Shown: positions 7,760-15,253 of the stretch, piece by piece
Layout of the letters: every line of letters begins with the position of its first letter
How positions within the stretch are numbered: the first letter of the stretch is position 1
Source: Clostridiales bacterium
GTDB taxonomy: Bacteria > Bacillota > Clostridia > Peptostreptococcales > Anaerovoracaceae
Direction: 5' to 3'
DNA: 17,301 bases
Assembly: GCA_012799165.1 (NCBI GenBank)
Contig: JAAZLU010000073.1
Location: forward strand, 1-17,301
The notes under the pieces: model-generated
Told to the model about the DNA's origin: nothing
The model's input: only the letters and a program-made list of their open reading frames with translations
The model's database searches: none
Translations under genes and position numbers: made by a program

Positions 7760-9489
7760 ACTTAACGATAAACGGCAAGAAAATTTCCGTGCCGGAGGGC
7801 ACAACGATTCTGGATGCGGCAAAGAAAGGCCATATACGCATACCGCATTTGTGTTATTTAAAGGACATAAACGATATAGGTGCATGCCGCGTCTGCGTCG
7901 TCGAGGTAGAGGGTCTGGAGAGGTTGGTGACGGCTTGCAACAATGTCGTCGAGGAGGGCATGGTGATTAACACGGACAGCCCTCTGGCAAGAAGAGTGCG
8001 GCGCATGAATGTCAAACTGCTGCTCTCGCAGCACGATTCCAATTGCACGCTCTGCTATCGTTCGGGGAACTGCTCGCTGCAAACTCTGGCAAACGATCTG
8101 GGCCTGCGGGATACGCTGTACGAGAAGGAACTTACGCTCGAGAGGTGGAATAGGAGATTCCCTCTGATTCGCAATGCCAACAAGTGCATAAAGTGCATGA
8201 GGTGCATCCAGATCTGCGACAAGGTTCAGACTATGAATGTGTGGGATGTCTCCAATACGGGCGGAAGGACGACGGTCGATGTTTCGGATAACAAGGAAAT
8301 CGAGGAGACTAACTGTGCGCTCTGCGGTCAGTGCATAACTCATTGTCCGGTGGGAGCCCTCAGCGAGAGGGACGATGTGCAGAAGGTGGTCGACGCGCTT
8401 TCGGACGACAGCAAGGTGGTAATCGTGCAGGTTGCGCCCGCCGTGCGCAGCGCATGGGCCGAGGATTTGGGGCTTTCGAGCGAAAAGGCCACGGTAAAGA
8501 GGATGGTCGCAGCGCTCAAAAGCATCGGTTTCGACTATGTATTCGATACTACCTTCACCGCGGATCTTACGATTATGGAAGAGGGGAGCGAATTTTTGGC
8601 TAAGCTCAAGAACGCCGAAAACGAGAAATTCCCCCTCTTTACTTCCTGCTGCCCCGGCTGGGTTAGATTTATAAAGTACGAATATCCCGAGTATGTCGGG
8701 CAGCTTTCGTCGGCTAAGTCGCCTCAGCAGATGTTCGGCGCCATCACAAAGACCTATTTTGCGGAGAAGATGGGAATCGATCCTGCGAATATCTTCAATG
8801 TGTCGATAATGCCCTGCACGGCGAAGAAGTACGAATGCGGCGTGTCGGAGCTGCAGGATGCGGGATTCGGTCCGGATGTGGATGTGGTCCTAACTACGCG
8901 CGAACTCGCCCGTCTTATAAGGGCCGAGCACATAGTTGTCGAGGATATACCCGAGGAAGAGTTCGACTCGCCGCTCGGAACCGGCAGCGGGGCCGGCGTA
9001 ATCTTCGGTGCGACGGGCGGGGTTATGGAGGCCGCGCTGCGCAGTGTCTATTACATCGTGAAGGGTGAAAATCCCGATCCCGATATGTTTAAGAGTGTAA
9101 GAGGTTTGGACGGCTGGAAGGAAGCGAGCGTAGTGCTCGACGGCGCTGAAGTTAAGGTTGCAATTGCCAGCGGCCTGGGCAATACCAGGAAGCTGATGGA
9201 TGCCCTTAAGAGAGGCGAAGTGGATTATCACTTTGTAGAGATTATGGCATACCCGGGCGGTTGTGCGGGCGGAGGAGGGCAGCCCATCCACGACGGCGTG
9301 GAGATGGCGGGCGAGAGGGGGCAATACCTCTACGGCCTCGACAAGATCGACGATCTTAGATTCTCGCATGAAAATCCCGAGGTACTGCAATGCTACAAGG
9401 AGTATTTCGGCGAGCCGCTTTCGGATAAGGCGCATCATCTGCTACATACCGATCAGGGGCGTTGGAATCTGAAAATTGAGGGGCAGTAG
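7753..9489 (+). CDS. hydA: Second [FeFe] hydrogenase HydA-like subunit with Cys-to-Tyr change in H-cluster motif L3
   Basis: This 578-residue paralogue of the other HydA is probably the catalytic or H2-sensing partner of the upstream GltD-type flavoprotein. It carries a [2Fe-2S] domain (C34, C45, C48, C62), a His/Cys [4Fe-4S] site (H94, C98, C101, C107) and a two-cluster ferredoxin (C145/148/151/155 and C188/191/194/198). In the H-cluster domain L1 TSCCPGW (C299, C300) and L2 MPCTAKKYE (C355) are canonical. L3 reads MAYPGGCAGGGGQP: Y500 replaces the cysteine equivalent to CpI C499, which ligates the [4Fe-4S] half of the H-cluster, while C504 (bridging) is kept. Proton-path residues EEGSE (276-280) and SSAKSP (319-324) are retained. 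The ATG at 7753 was chosen over an upstream TTG at 7696 because GGGAGG lies nine bases before it and it matches the N-terminus of the family. It overlaps the upstream gene in ATGGTAA. Activity is uncertain. Confidence 0.93.
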   Translation: MVNLTINGKKISVPEGTTILDAAKKGHIRIPHLCYLKDINDIGACRVCVVEVEGLERLVTACNNVVEEGMVINTDSPLARRVRRMNVKLLLSQHDSNCTLCYRSGNCSLQTLANDLGLRDTLYEKELTLERWNRRFPLIRNANKCIKCMRCIQICDKVQTMNVWDVSNTGGRTTVDVSDNKEIEETNCALCGQCITHCPVGALSERDDVQKVVDALSDDSKVVIVQVAPAVRSAWAEDLGLSSEKATVKRMVAALKSIGFDYVFDTTFTADLTIMEEGSEFLAKLKNAENEKFPLFTSCCPGWVRFIKYEYPEYVGQLSSAKSPQQMFGAITKTYFAEKMGIDPANIFNVSIMPCTAKKYECGVSELQDAGFGPDVDVVLTTRELARLIRAEHIVVEDIPEEEFDSPLGTGSGAGVIFGATGGVMEAALRSVYYIVKGENPDPDMFKSVRGLDGWKEASVVLDGAEVKVAIASGLGNTRKLMDALKRGEVDYHFVEIMAYPGGCAGGGGQPIHDGVEMAGERGQYLYGLDKIDDLRFSHENPEVLQCYKEYFGEPLSDKAHHLLHTDQGRWNLKIEGQ

Positions 9490-9558
9490 ATGCGTGCCGA
9501 AAGCTCGGAATTGAGGAGCAATAAGGCTCGAAAGGTATAACACAAGGAGGAGCATAAT

Positions 9559-10287
9559 ATGTATTGCGCAAGTTGTGGAGCACAGATACCCGATAATGCA
9601 AAATTTTGTACGGCCTGCGGCACGCAGGTAGTCCAAGCTGCAGCGCAGGCTGCACAGACTGCGCCGCAGCAGGCGCCGGCAGCAGCAGATACCGCGGCCC
9701 CGGCCACTGCTCGGCCCAAGGTCCTTCGTGGCTATTCGGATCGCATAAATGACCCGGCTTTTGCCAGGTATGTCAAACATACGAAGCAATGGTCCATGAT
9801 TTTCTCCATTATATTGGCTGTCGTCGCCATCGTCGGCTTTTATATAGCCGGAGAGAAGGGTGCGGACGGCATGAGCAATCCGGAGTCGCTATATATAGGT
9901 TTTGGTATAGGCGGCATGTTCTTAGTAATCGGTTTGTTCGCAAGTTTCGGCAGGAAGAAGCTCGGCGTAACTTGGGACGGCACGGTCGTGGATAAGAAGG
10001 TCAAAAAGAAAACACGCAGAGATGATGACGGAGATGAAGATTATCTCGAATATACTGTCTATATACGCAGCGACCAGGGCAAGCGCGATACCATTAAGGC
10101 TGAGGATGACGATACCAGATACAACTATTTTAAGATAGGCGACAGGGTGCGCTACCATGCCGGACTCAAATCCTACGAAAAGTACGATAAGACCGGCGAC
10201 TCGATTATCTTCTGCAACGCCTGTGCAACATTGTGCGATATAGAAGACGATTACTGCTTCCGCTGTAAATGCCCGTTGCTTAAATAG
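9559..10287 (+). CDS. Zinc-ribbon membrane protein with ribbons at both ends
   Basis: This is a 242-residue protein of unknown function. It has an N-terminal zinc ribbon (C3, C6, C17, C20), an Ala/Gln/Pro-rich linker (about 26-52), and two hydrophobic segments (about 78-97 and 111-130). A charged beta-rich domain (about 137-210), similar in layout to DUF3592-type domains, follows, and then a second CxxC...CxxC ribbon (C219, C222, C233, C236, with extra C226 and C238). If both membrane segments are real, the two ribbons lie on the same side, probably the cytoplasm. AAGGAGG at 9544-9550 lies eight bases before the ATG. The 69-base gap after hydA shows no terminator, so read-through from the hydrogenase operon is possible, but a functional link is not shown. 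Confidence 0.8.
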   Translation: MYCASCGAQIPDNAKFCTACGTQVVQAAAQAAQTAPQQAPAAADTAAPATARPKVLRGYSDRINDPAFARYVKHTKQWSMIFSIILAVVAIVGFYIAGEKGADGMSNPESLYIGFGIGGMFLVIGLFASFGRKKLGVTWDGTVVDKKVKKKTRRDDDGDEDYLEYTVYIRSDQGKRDTIKAEDDDTRYNYFKIGDRVRYHAGLKSYEKYDKTGDSIIFCNACATLCDIEDDYCFRCKCPLLK

Positions 10288-10402
10288 TCACTTCGGTATC
10301 CGGAACTGCGAGATGCCCGTGTTAGGGCAATTCTGTTCTGACGAAGCTTCTTTAGCAAATAAGCAGGATATAAGCGACTAGCCTTTCGAAGAACTTAAAA
10401 GG

Positions 10403-10449
10403 AAAATGCCCCGCAAAGGTTCAATTTGAATGAATTGCGGGGCATTTTT
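10403..10449. terminator. Bidirectional intrinsic terminator
   Basis: AAAATGCCCCGCAA (10403-10416) pairs perfectly over 14 bp with TTGCGGGGCATTTT (10435-10448) across an 18-base AT-rich loop. The T-run ends the stem on the plus strand, and the A-run at 10403-10406 gives a U-tract on the minus strand. It lies between the convergent zinc-ribbon and alcohol dehydrogenase genes and can stop both. The remaining 10288-10402 holds only a small hairpin, TGCCC/GGGCA at 10314-10329, with no assigned role. Confidence 0.88.
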
Positions 10450-10487
10450 AATTTTGATTGTAATTATTAGTCGCTAAAGCAAGCTTA

Positions 10488-11468
10488 TTACTTAAAATCT
10501 TCCTCGGAAGTTCTCATAACCAGTCTCTTGTCAGCTTTGCCGGCCTTAAGGATTTTCAGGCCCTCTGCGACTTGTGACATTGGGATTTCTTCAACTGCGA
10601 CTTCAAGACCTGTAGTGGACATCATGTTTAAAATTTCTTCTATGTCTTCTCTGGTTCCGCCGCAGGAACCCAGGAGCGAAGAGTTCTTAAGTATTAAATC
10701 GTTGCAATTCAAAGTTGTTTCGAGCTTCGCCATTCCCACCAGGACGACGCTGCCTCCGAAACCGACAGCTTCCAAAGCGTCGGCTGTCGTAGTGCCGGAT
10801 CCTGCGAAGTCTACGATAACTTCAAGACCTTCGTCTTTGAGCTCCAAAATATTGGAAACGACTTTCTTTGCTCCCGCATCTCTTGCTTTTTGCTGCGCGG
10901 ATTCCTTGCGGGTCGCTACATAGACTTCGGCGCCAAGAGCGAGCGCGATGTCCATTCCAACGGTTCCCAATCCGCCGAGGCCGATTATTCCGACCTTCGT
11001 TCCCTTCTTTACTCCACCTCTTTTGACGATGGCATGATAGGAAGTCATCCCGGCATCGGTCGAGGCGGCAGCCTGGACCATGCTTACATTTTCGGGAACT
11101 TTAACCAACATCGCAGCGGGGGATGTGGTGTAGTTCGCGTACCCGCCGTCTCTGGTGTATCCCGGGCCTATTTCGTCCTTGTAGGGCATCGGGCATACCG
11201 CGACTCTGTCTCCGATCTCGAATCCCGTAACTTCGGATCCGAGTTCGACTACTTCTCCTGCGATTTCGTGCCCCATAATTACGGGTACAAGTTTAATGAT
11301 TTCCAGCCAGCCTTCATCTTCCAGTGCACCTACATCTGAGTGGCAAAGTCCCGTGTTAATAACTTTAAGTCTTACATAATCAGGTTTTAACGGAGCCATT
11401 TCCTTTTCGACGAATCTCAAGGGCTTGTGCGTTCCCTGAAATTCCCATCCTCTTAGTACTTTTGGCAT
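10488..11468 (-). CDS. Zinc-type alcohol dehydrogenase (MDR superfamily), no structural-zinc lobe
   Basis: This 326-residue medium-chain dehydrogenase/reductase is expected to interconvert an alcohol and an aldehyde or ketone with NAD(P)H. Catalytic zinc ligands are visible: C42 in GLCHSD and H67/E68 in GHEIAGEV. The position normally holding the third ligand (Cys174 in horse liver ADH) appears to be D138 in ASTDAGMTSYHA, an alternative seen in some bacterial ADHs. The Rossmann motif GLGGLG (163-168) is followed by ATRKES (185-190), basic rather than acidic after the second strand, which favours NADP. The four-cysteine structural-zinc loop is missing; only C92 remains in that region. The length is short for the family (about 340-380), consistent with that deletion. 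AAAGGAGT lies about eight bases upstream of the ATG. Substrate unknown. Confidence 0.88.
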   Translation of the reverse strand: MPKVLRGWEFQGTHKPLRFVEKEMAPLKPDYVRLKVINTGLCHSDVGALEDEGWLEIIKLVPVIMGHEIAGEVVELGSEVTGFEIGDRVAVCPMPYKDEIGPGYTRDGGYANYTTSPAAMLVKVPENVSMVQAAASTDAGMTSYHAIVKRGGVKKGTKVGIIGLGGLGTVGMDIALALGAEVYVATRKESAQQKARDAGAKKVVSNILELKDEGLEVIVDFAGSGTTTADALEAVGFGGSVVLVGMAKLETTLNCNDLILKNSSLLGSCGGTREDIEEILNMMSTTGLEVAVEEIPMSQVAEGLKILKAGKADKRLVMRTSEEDFK

Positions 11469-11521
11469 AAGTAGTTACTCCTTTAGTAATTTGTTAAATT
11501 TTAGCCATAGCTATTAATAAA

Positions 11522-11550
11522 AATATAATTCTTTTAATCCAATTAAGCAA
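11522..11550 (-). promoter_or_regulatory. Possible promoter for the alcohol dehydrogenase gene
   Basis: On the minus strand, TATATT (11522-11527, five of six to the -10) lies 17 bases from TTGCTT (11545-11550, only three of six to the -35). The start point would be near 11515, 47 bases before the gene. The region is very AT-rich, so chance matches are likely. Confidence 0.3.
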
Positions 11551-11705
11551 TAGCAAATAGTTGATTCATTGATAAAATTAATTCTTTTTTACCTTTTTGC
11601 CGGATTCTACAAGAATATTTACGACATAATGCGGTGCCTATGCGTAAATTTTACGTCCGGAGGATTTTGCTTCCGGAGATTTTGAGAGCGGAGCAGGGGT
11701 CGAAC

Positions 11706-11734
11706 TTGTTAGACATAGGAAAAAGTATTACAAT
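11706..11734 (+). promoter_or_regulatory. Predicted promoter for the small membrane protein gene at 11764
   Basis: TTGTTA (11706-11711, four of six) and TACAAT (11729-11734, five of six) are separated by 17 bases. The start point would be near 11741, giving a short leader of about 23 bases that contains the GAGGG ribosome binding site. Confidence 0.5.
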
Positions 11735-11763
11735 TTATCAAAGCATATAAACGAGGGTTTTAC

Positions 11764-12372
11764 ATGAAAATCGGCAATTCCACAATCATCGGAATCAACA
11801 CAGTCTTTTTATATCTTTTCGCAGTGGCAATATTGGGCTTCGTCGCCTTCCTCATGTTGCGCAATTTTCTCCGCAAGCATAAGTTCTCGCAGCAAGAAGG
11901 CGGCGGCGAATTTGAGGAAATGTCCCGGACAGACAAGCAACTCGGACTTAAATTACTTCTGGAGAATGACTCGCAGCTTCAGGGGATGTTCACCTGGCTG
12001 AGTGCTGGGCTGATGAAGAACCTTAAGGCAAAGCAGCTGGAAGTGAGCCTCCTGCAGGAGTGGTGCGAGGAGGACCTCAGTGGAAAGGCCGATGCGCCCA
12101 TTAGAACCCGCCCCGAAAAGCTCATCTTTAAAGTCGATGGGGAAGAATCCGTTTACGAGCTGAATTCCGAAGAGCTGCGAGCGCTTTCCGTAGACGAAAT
12201 CAAAGTTCTTAACTGGGGGATCATGGAGCGCTGCAAAACCCTGATACCCTTTCGTCGCTACAAAATGCTCGTAAATCGAACGACGCGCAACTTTAAAGTG
12301 GAGAATGAAGTCTCCGTCAATTGGAAGACCGATGTCGTCGTCAAAGAAGATTATACGGTAAAAATTGAATAA
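11764..12372 (+). CDS. Unrecognised membrane-anchored protein
   Basis: This encodes a 202-residue protein with a single hydrophobic segment at about residues 11-33 followed by a basic stretch (RNFLRKHK), which predicts an N-terminal anchor with the bulk of the protein in the cytoplasm. The soluble part contains a helical charged region (52-105), a segment with KLIFKVDGEESVYEL (119-133) and a basic tail. It carries no cysteine pairs, nucleotide-binding loop or other motif that I recognise. GAGG at 11753-11756 precedes the ATG by seven bases. It appears to be a single-gene transcript, with a predicted promoter at 11706 and another promoter before the next gene. No function is assigned. Confidence 0.75.
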   Translation: MKIGNSTIIGINTVFLYLFAVAILGFVAFLMLRNFLRKHKFSQQEGGGEFEEMSRTDKQLGLKLLLENDSQLQGMFTWLSAGLMKNLKAKQLEVSLLQEWCEEDLSGKADAPIRTRPEKLIFKVDGEESVYELNSEELRALSVDEIKVLNWGIMERCKTLIPFRRYKMLVNRTTRNFKVENEVSVNWKTDVVVKEDYTVKIE

Positions 12373-12477
12373 TAGCAGAGTTTCGCCTGCAAATATTCCA
12401 ATCTGGGGTTGTTTGTGGCGCAATGTTTCAGTTTTGCAATAAAGATTTGCGAAACCGTGTAAGGCGTCCGTATAAAG

Positions 12478-12506
12478 TTGAGTTTCTGCATTAAGGCAGG
12501 TATAAT
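12478..12506 (+). promoter_or_regulatory. Predicted SigA-type promoter for peptide transporter operon
   Basis: TTGAGT (12478-12483, four of six) and a perfect TATAAT (12501-12506) are separated by exactly 17 bases. The start point would be near 12513, about 57 bases before the ATG at 12570. The leader contains two TTAAC repeats (within 12508-12521) and no terminator. Confidence 0.65.
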
Positions 12507-12569
12507 TTTAACAATATTAACCCGCATGATTAAATATGCATAAAGGTGAACAAGAAGAGGAGAAGGAAA

Positions 12570-14180
12570 ATGAAGCAAAGGAAAAGAAGTATAGCTCTGT
12601 TGCTCTGCGTGCTGATGATGTTTGTCTTTGTCGTCGGCTGCGGCGACAAGACTAAAAAACCGAGTGGTGAGGCGAAGTATTTAAATGTCCCCACCACTTA
12701 CGATCCGTCCACTATGGATGTGCAGAAGACCACATCCGATTACGATATTCCTATGAATATCTTCGATCGTCTACTCGACTGTCTTACCGTGGACGGCAAG
12801 CCTAAATTGGTTCCTGCCCTTGCAAAATCCTGGGATATCTCTGATGACGGTTTGGTCTATACCTTCCATCTCAGAGATGACGTCAAGTTTCACAACGGCG
12901 AAATGTTCGAGGCGGATGACGTCAAGTTTACCATCGAGCGCATGATGAATCCGGAGAACGAATGTGTAAACACCTGGTTCTACGACATGATTAAGGGCGC
13001 CGAGGACCGCTGGAACGGCAAAGCCGACGAGGTAGTCGGTGTAAAGGTAATCGATGAGCACACCGTGGAGATTACTCTGGAATACGCTTTCGGAGGATTC
13101 CTCGCAAACATTTCATCTACACCCTGCGCCATCTACAATCGCGAAGCCACCGAGGCTGCGGGCGATCAGTTCGGCGTCGATCCGAAGTTGACCATCGGTT
13201 CCGGTCCGTTTATAGCCAAGGAATGGGTTCTCAACGACAAGATCGTTCTGGACACAAACCCGGATTACTGGCAAGCACCTTCCACTCTGGCAGGCATCGT
13301 CTACAAGAACATTCCGGACGAGGAGACTCAGCGCATGGAATTCGAAGCCGGCAATCTGGATATATTCTTTGCGTCCAACGCGATAAGCCAGGTTAAGCAC
13401 TTCCAGGAGAGCGATACTTGGAAGGATCAAATCCACGCCGTTCGCGAGGCGGGTTCATATTTCTACCTGCCTAATATGAGCATGGAGCCTTACAACGATA
13501 TAAATGTACGCAAGGCTCTGGCTTCCGCCATCGATAAGCAACAGCTGATCGACACTATCTACGAAGGATTTGGATGGGTCTCGCACGGGGTGGTGGTCGA
13601 AGGCATATTGGGATACAACCCCGACCTCAGGGCAATGCCTTACGATCCCGAGGCTGCCAAGCAGTATCTGGCAGCAGCCGGATACAAGCCCGGCGAGCTG
13701 AAGATTCAGTTCATGATGGATATGGGTACCGGCACCGAGTATAAGATGAATATCGCAATTCAGGCCATGCTCAAGGATGTCGGCATAGAGATGGAACTTG
13801 TGCAGACGGACGACGCTACTTATTACCATCACCGTCTGAACGGCACCATCCCGATGGAGCGTAACTGCTGGTGGGTGGACTACAACGATCCCGACAATGT
13901 GTTGTACACATACTTCTCGCGTCGCGCTCAGGAAAGCAACTCCGTCGGCCTGAAGGACGAATGGGTATTCAACATGCTGGATGACGCTCGCAGAGAGGTC
14001 AATGAAGAAAAGCGTCTTAAGATGTATCAGGAAATCGAGGCTCATTTAGTCGAGAATGTGTGCTTCATTCCCGTATTCCAGCCTCAGCTTACCGTCATAA
14101 CCCAGCCGAATATTACTAACTATAAGCCTGCATGGAACGGCTGGACCAGCACTTGCTATTATGGCGTCGGAAAGAACTAA
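12570..14180 (+). CDS. Peptide ABC transporter substrate-binding lipoprotein (SBP family 5)
   Basis: This extracytoplasmic binding protein captures peptides, or another SBP_bac_5 ligand such as nickel complexes, for the permease encoded downstream. It has 536 residues, the usual family size. The signal peptide is basic (KQRKR) with a hydrophobic core (8-20) and lipobox VVGC; the lipidated Cys is residue 24. Family hallmarks are the RDDVKFHNGEMFEADDVKF segment (102-120) with flanking YTFHL, and the start of the mature domain with the DPSTMD stretch. I chose ATG 12570 because AGAGGAGAAGG sits immediately upstream. A GTG at 12546 would add eight basic residues but has a ribosome site too close to it. 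Ligand specificity cannot be read from the sequence. Confidence 0.92.
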   Translation: MKQRKRSIALLLCVLMMFVFVVGCGDKTKKPSGEAKYLNVPTTYDPSTMDVQKTTSDYDIPMNIFDRLLDCLTVDGKPKLVPALAKSWDISDDGLVYTFHLRDDVKFHNGEMFEADDVKFTIERMMNPENECVNTWFYDMIKGAEDRWNGKADEVVGVKVIDEHTVEITLEYAFGGFLANISSTPCAIYNREATEAAGDQFGVDPKLTIGSGPFIAKEWVLNDKIVLDTNPDYWQAPSTLAGIVYKNIPDEETQRMEFEAGNLDIFFASNAISQVKHFQESDTWKDQIHAVREAGSYFYLPNMSMEPYNDINVRKALASAIDKQQLIDTIYEGFGWVSHGVVVEGILGYNPDLRAMPYDPEAAKQYLAAAGYKPGELKIQFMMDMGTGTEYKMNIAIQAMLKDVGIEMELVQTDDATYYHHRLNGTIPMERNCWWVDYNDPDNVLYTYFSRRAQESNSVGLKDEWVFNMLDDARREVNEEKRLKMYQEIEAHLVENVCFIPVFQPQLTVITQPNITNYKPAWNGWTSTCYYGVGKN

Positions 14181-14240
14181 TATGCTAACAGCATAGAGTT
14201 TATGGGGTCGACGAAGGGCTGAGCGCTTTGCGTCGACCCC
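14181..14240 (+). repeat. Two inverted repeats between binding-protein and permease genes
   Basis: A 6-bp hairpin (TATGCT/AGCATA, 14181-14195) directly follows the stop codon. A strong 10-bp perfect stem then follows: GGGGTCGACG (14204-14213) with CGTCGACCCC (14231-14240) around a 17-base loop. No T-run follows, so it is unlikely to be a full terminator. It more probably stabilises the 3' end of the binding-protein mRNA or causes partial termination, giving more binding protein than permease. Confidence 0.6.
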
Positions 14241-14314
14241 CGCTCATTATAATTGATACAAGATGTGCGATACACATCTCGATATCAGTATTACGTCGCA
14301 ACAGAGGTTATACT

Positions 14315-15238
14315 ATGTTAACTTATATTATCAAGCGCTTCCTCATCGCGATTCCTATACTTATAGGCATCGTATTGCTGATTTTCGTTATGCTTCAGAT
14401 TATTCCCGGCGATCCGATCAGCGTAATGATGAAGGAGAAAGCCAATCCCGCCGTCATAGCCAATCTGACGGAGCGCATGGGCCTAAACGACCCTTGGTAT
14501 ATCCGCTTCGGGCGCTATATCTGGGATGCTCTTCACGGCGATTTCGGAATTTCCTATAAAATGAATAACCGCGAAGTGACGGGGATGATTATGGATGCCT
14601 TCCCCAATACGGTAAAGCTCACGGTGGCGGCCCTTATAGTTGCCTGGAGCATAGGGATTCCGGTGGGCATCATATCCGCCGTCAAGCGCGGAAGCCTCCT
14701 GGACAGCACCCTCATGACATTCTCTTTGATGGGAGTTTCTATGCCCGCCTTCTGGGTGGCTCTATTGTTTCAATATATATTTGGATACACGCTGCGATTG
14801 CTTCCCATTTCGGGATTTTCCAGCTTTGCACATCTTATTATGCCGGCATTCGTTCTGGGCTGGAGCTCTTCGGGTTCCATTGCCCGCATGACGCGCACCA
14901 ACCTTTTGGAGGCCATGAGCAACGACTATATTCGCACTGCACGCGCCAAGGGTTTAAGGGAGAGCGGCGTGATCCGCCTGCATGCGCTTAAAAATGCCAT
15001 GATGCCCGTCGTAACGATGATGGCCATGCAGGTGGCCTGGATGCTTTCGGGCGCGGTCATGACAGAAACCATATTCGGAATTCCGGGTCTTGGACGCATC
15101 ACGGTTGACGCCATCAAAAACCGCGATATGCCGCTTCTTCAGGGCAGCACGATATTTGCCGCAACCCTGATTATTTTAGGCAACCTCGTCGCGGATATCG
15201 CATATTCCTATCTGGATCCGCGGATTCGCGTAAACTGA
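14315..15238 (+). CDS. dppB: ABC peptide transporter permease, DppB/OppB type
   Basis: This is a 307-residue inner-membrane permease with the standard length and N-terminus of the DppB family (MLTYIIKRFLIAIPILIGI, then IIPGDP at 29-34). It has about six hydrophobic segments. The cytoplasmic EAA-like loop that docks on the ATPase is at about 208-227 (TARAKGLRESGVIRLHALKN), followed by the ETIFGIPGLGR motif (251-261). An open frame extends upstream to 14228, but the ATG at 14315 has AGAGG seven bases before it and fits the family start, and the upstream part crosses the hairpin. It heterodimerises with the DppC-type permease encoded 15 bases downstream. The exact substrate is unknown, so an opp name would be equally acceptable. 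Confidence 0.93.
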   Translation: MLTYIIKRFLIAIPILIGIVLLIFVMLQIIPGDPISVMMKEKANPAVIANLTERMGLNDPWYIRFGRYIWDALHGDFGISYKMNNREVTGMIMDAFPNTVKLTVAALIVAWSIGIPVGIISAVKRGSLLDSTLMTFSLMGVSMPAFWVALLFQYIFGYTLRLLPISGFSSFAHLIMPAFVLGWSSSGSIARMTRTNLLEAMSNDYIRTARAKGLRESGVIRLHALKNAMMPVVTMMAMQVAWMLSGAVMTETIFGIPGLGRITVDAIKNRDMPLLQGSTIFAATLIILGNLVADIAYSYLDPRIRVN

Positions 15239-15253
15239 TGAGGGGGTGATTTT

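Noticed and set aside
9511..9541. TTGAGG and TATAAC considered as a promoter for the zinc-ribbon gene
   Set aside because: Spacing is 19 bases and the start point would fall inside the ribosome binding site, so it would not give a usable leader.
10288..10402. Structured gap considered as a riboswitch, T-box or tRNA
   Set aside because: Only a small TGCCC/GGGCA hairpin and short pairings are visible. There is no T-box sequence, cloverleaf or conserved riboswitch core, and the region is downstream of a gene facing a convergent gene.
11489..11500. TTGTTAA half-site in the leader of the alcohol dehydrogenase gene, considered as a second Rex operator
   Set aside because: Only the left half fits; the partner half matches about three of seven positions, too weak in such AT-rich DNA.
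13455..14045. Minus-strand open frame of 196 codons within the binding-protein gene
   Set aside because: Antisense shadow of a well-supported gene, with no ribosome binding site or motif noticed.
14228..14314. Upstream extension of the DppB-type permease to an earlier start at 14228
   Set aside because: The extension crosses the hairpin, has no ribosome binding site and is not part of the family N-terminus; ATG 14315 has AGAGG at good spacing.
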